From contig JACQUW010000182.1 of assembly GCA_016210115.1 (NCBI GenBank), positions 1-54,627 on the forward strand: DNA of 54,627 nucleotides. Reading direction: 5' to 3'. The translations under genes and the position numbers were made by a program. Positions within the stretch are counted from its first letter, which is position 1. Each line of letters begins with the position of its first letter. The notes below the pieces were generated by a model. The model was not told where the DNA came from. It did not search any database and worked only from the letters and a program-made list of their open reading frames with translations. This stretch comes from Deltaproteobacteria bacterium (GTDB lineage: Bacteria; Desulfobacterota; Binatia; UBA9968). Shown here piece after piece: positions 53,246 through 54,627 of this stretch.

Positions 53246-54627
53246 ATGCGACCATACTTCGAAACGATGACCGAATTCGGAAAACCTTTGTCTGATGCCG
53301 TGAAGCGAAGGATGCAGGAAAACGCTCAAGAGATCAAACGGGCGGAGAAGGAAATCGCCGAGGCTATAGAAAAGGTAAAGAAGGCTGGCCTCCCGGCGGA
53401 GGTGCTGAACAAGCGAGGCGAGTGGACCGTTTACCAGAGGCTCGAGTATCTGATCGACCCCGGTACGTGGTGCCCGCTGCACACCCTTTACGACCCTATG
53501 GATGAAGAGTCGGGAACTACCGGGGTCGTCGACGGCCTGGGCAGGATCAGCGGCAGATGGGCTGTTGTAATCGGTTTTGACAACAAGGTGATGGCAGGCG
53601 CCTGGATCGCCGGCCAAGCGGACAATATTTTGCGAGTTACGGATGTGGCCAAGCGGCTAAACGTTCCTGTCGTTTGGTTAGTCAACTGCAGTGGCGTCAA
53701 GCTCACGGAACAGGAGAAAGTCTATCCGAACCGACGAGGGAACGGCACGACCTTCTTCCGACACGCCGAACTGGAGAAATTGGGGATTCCGGTACTGGCC
53801 GGAATCTGGGGCACCAATCCGGCCGGGGGAGGCTATCAGGGCATCAGCCCGACCTACCTGCTCGCCCACAAGAACTGCAACATCGCGGTGGGCGGCGCCG
53901 GGATTGTCAGCGGTATGAGTCCGAAGGGGTTTTTTGACGAGGAAGGCGCCGAAGCTGTTATCACGGCCACCAAGAATTTCAAGGAAGTACCACCCGGGCG
54001 CGCGGAAATTCATTACGACTCCACCGGGTTCTTTAAAGCCGTGTTCGAGACCGAAGAAGGGGTCCTGAACGGGCTGAAGGAACTGATGAAAGCCATGCCC
54101 GCTTATGACCCGAAATTCTTCCGGGTGGCGGAACCGAAGGAGCCGAGATTTGATCCGAGCGAAATCGATTACCTCATCCCCTCTAACCAGAAAATGGCGT
54201 ACAGTTTCGATGAGGTCCTGGCGCGGCTCACGGACAACAGTGAACATATGGAATTCAGGCCCGACTATGGGCCGGAGGTCTATACCGGGCTAGTGAAGAT
54301 CAATGGCCTTCTGGGGGGCGTAATCGGCAACCGTCAGGGTTTTTTACCCAAAGGATATCCGGAATACGCACCCTATCAGGGAATCGGGGGCAAGCTTTAT
54401 CGGCAGGGACTCATCAAGATGAACGAGTTCGTAACGTTGTGCGGAAGAGACAGAGTCCCCATAATCTGGTTCCAAGACACGACGGGCATCGACGTGGGCG
54501 ATTATGCCGAGAAGGCTGAGCTGTTGGGGCTTGGTCAGTCGTTGATCTACTCAATCGAGCAGACCGATTTGCCGATGATGCTGGTGGTGCTGCGCAAAGG
54601 GACGGCGGCCGCGCACTACATTATGGG
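53246..54627 (+). CDS. gcdA: glutaconyl-CoA decarboxylase alpha subunit (carboxyltransferase), 3' end outside window
   Basis: The gene starts at ATG 53246 after GAGAGGAGG and runs off the window after 460 codons (family length about 587). It aligns along its length with Acidaminococcus GcdA as I remember it: RYF/RPYFE start, LVNCSGVKLTEQEKVYPNRRG, GTNPAGGGYQGISPT, GGAGIVSGMSPKG, GGKLYRQGLIKMNEFVTLC, QDTTGIDVGDYAEKAELLGLGQSLIYSI and RKGTAAAHYIMG. The alpha subunit moves CO2 from glutaconyl-CoA to biotin; with beta, gamma and delta subunits the decarboxylation pumps sodium. The other subunits would be beyond the edge. Confidence 0.92.
   Translation, partial: MRPYFETMTEFGKPLSDAVKRRMQENAQEIKRAEKEIAEAIEKVKKAGLPAEVLNKRGEWTVYQRLEYLIDPGTWCPLHTLYDPMDEESGTTGVVDGLGRISGRWAVVIGFDNKVMAGAWIAGQADNILRVTDVAKRLNVPVVWLVNCSGVKLTEQEKVYPNRRGNGTTFFRHAELEKLGIPVLAGIWGTNPAGGGYQGISPTYLLAHKNCNIAVGGAGIVSGMSPKGFFDEEGAEAVITATKNFKEVPPGRAEIHYDSTGFFKAVFETEEGVLNGLKELMKAMPAYDPKFFRVAEPKEPRFDPSEIDYLIPSNQKMAYSFDEVLARLTDNSEHMEFRPDYGPEVYTGLVKINGLLGGVIGNRQGFLPKGYPEYAPYQGIGGKLYRQGLIKMNEFVTLCGRDRVPIIWFQDTTGIDVGDYAEKAELLGLGQSLIYSIEQTDLPMMLVVLRKGTAAAHYIM

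Overview
The window (54.6 kb, moderately GC-rich, dense, no tRNA, rRNA or CRISPR seen) looks like chromosomal DNA of an environmental Gram-negative bacterium. A Wzm/Wzt-type O-antigen exporter, ArnT/ArnC-like membrane glycosyltransferases and secreted multidomain proteins argue for an outer membrane. The aromatic-degradation half is of anaerobic or facultative type. I cannot place the organism from this sequence; a Desulfobacterota-, Tectomicrobia- or Rokubacteria-like lineage would fit but is only inference.

Left part, 0.3-12.8 kb: surface-polysaccharide genes. There is a GT2 transferase and a secreted GH140-like (DUF4038) protein on +, then on - three SAM methyltransferases, a GT4 transferase, a GT2-WbsX fusion, and an ABC-2 exporter whose ATPase carries a Wzt C-terminal domain. 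The left edge holds the first codons of a PIN (VapC) toxin.

13.1-16.1 kb: a graveyard of toxin-antitoxin modules plus a frameshifted glycosyltransferase remnant. HicBA looks intact. At four other loci a full antitoxin-like ORF stands beside a toxin that is truncated, frameshifted or nearly gone (BrnT, PIN, HigB, RelE-like). This was read directly from the sequence.

16.1-31.1 kb: a fused sulfate adenylyltransferase/APS kinase; a three-gene secreted operon (NHL propeller with Ig/PKD domains, a carboxypeptidase-regulatory-like protein, a zinc-phospholipase-C-like protein); two GT4 transferases; an ArnC-like/ArnT-like pair; and an alpha/beta-hydrolase with Glu at the nucleophile position.

31.2-35.3 kb: a gentisate 1,2-dioxygenase-like double cupin, a small zinc ribbon, a Drr-like ABC exporter and a PaaA/PaaC-like di-iron protein.

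35.6-54.6 kb (all +): the main system. A class I, Azoarcus/Bzd-type benzoyl-CoA reductase (two HgdB-like subunits, two ASKHA ATPases) is followed by a BadH-like dehydrogenase, a ferredoxin subunit and two complete 2-oxoacid:ferredoxin oxidoreductases with opposite domain order. Then come two crotonase-family proteins, a second SDR, a GNAT protein, two acyl-CoA dehydrogenases and the start of a glutaconyl-CoA decarboxylase alpha subunit. The second acyl-CoA dehydrogenase has the Arg expected for glutaryl-CoA and Val just before the catalytic Glu, the mark of the non-decarboxylating enzyme. That agrees with the adjacent glutaconyl-CoA decarboxylase. Together the genes suggest ATP-driven ring reduction fed by oxoacid oxidation, beta-oxidation-like steps to glutaryl-CoA, and a possibly sodium-pumping decarboxylation to crotonyl-CoA. 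No CoA ligase, ring hydrolase or transcription regulator is in the window.
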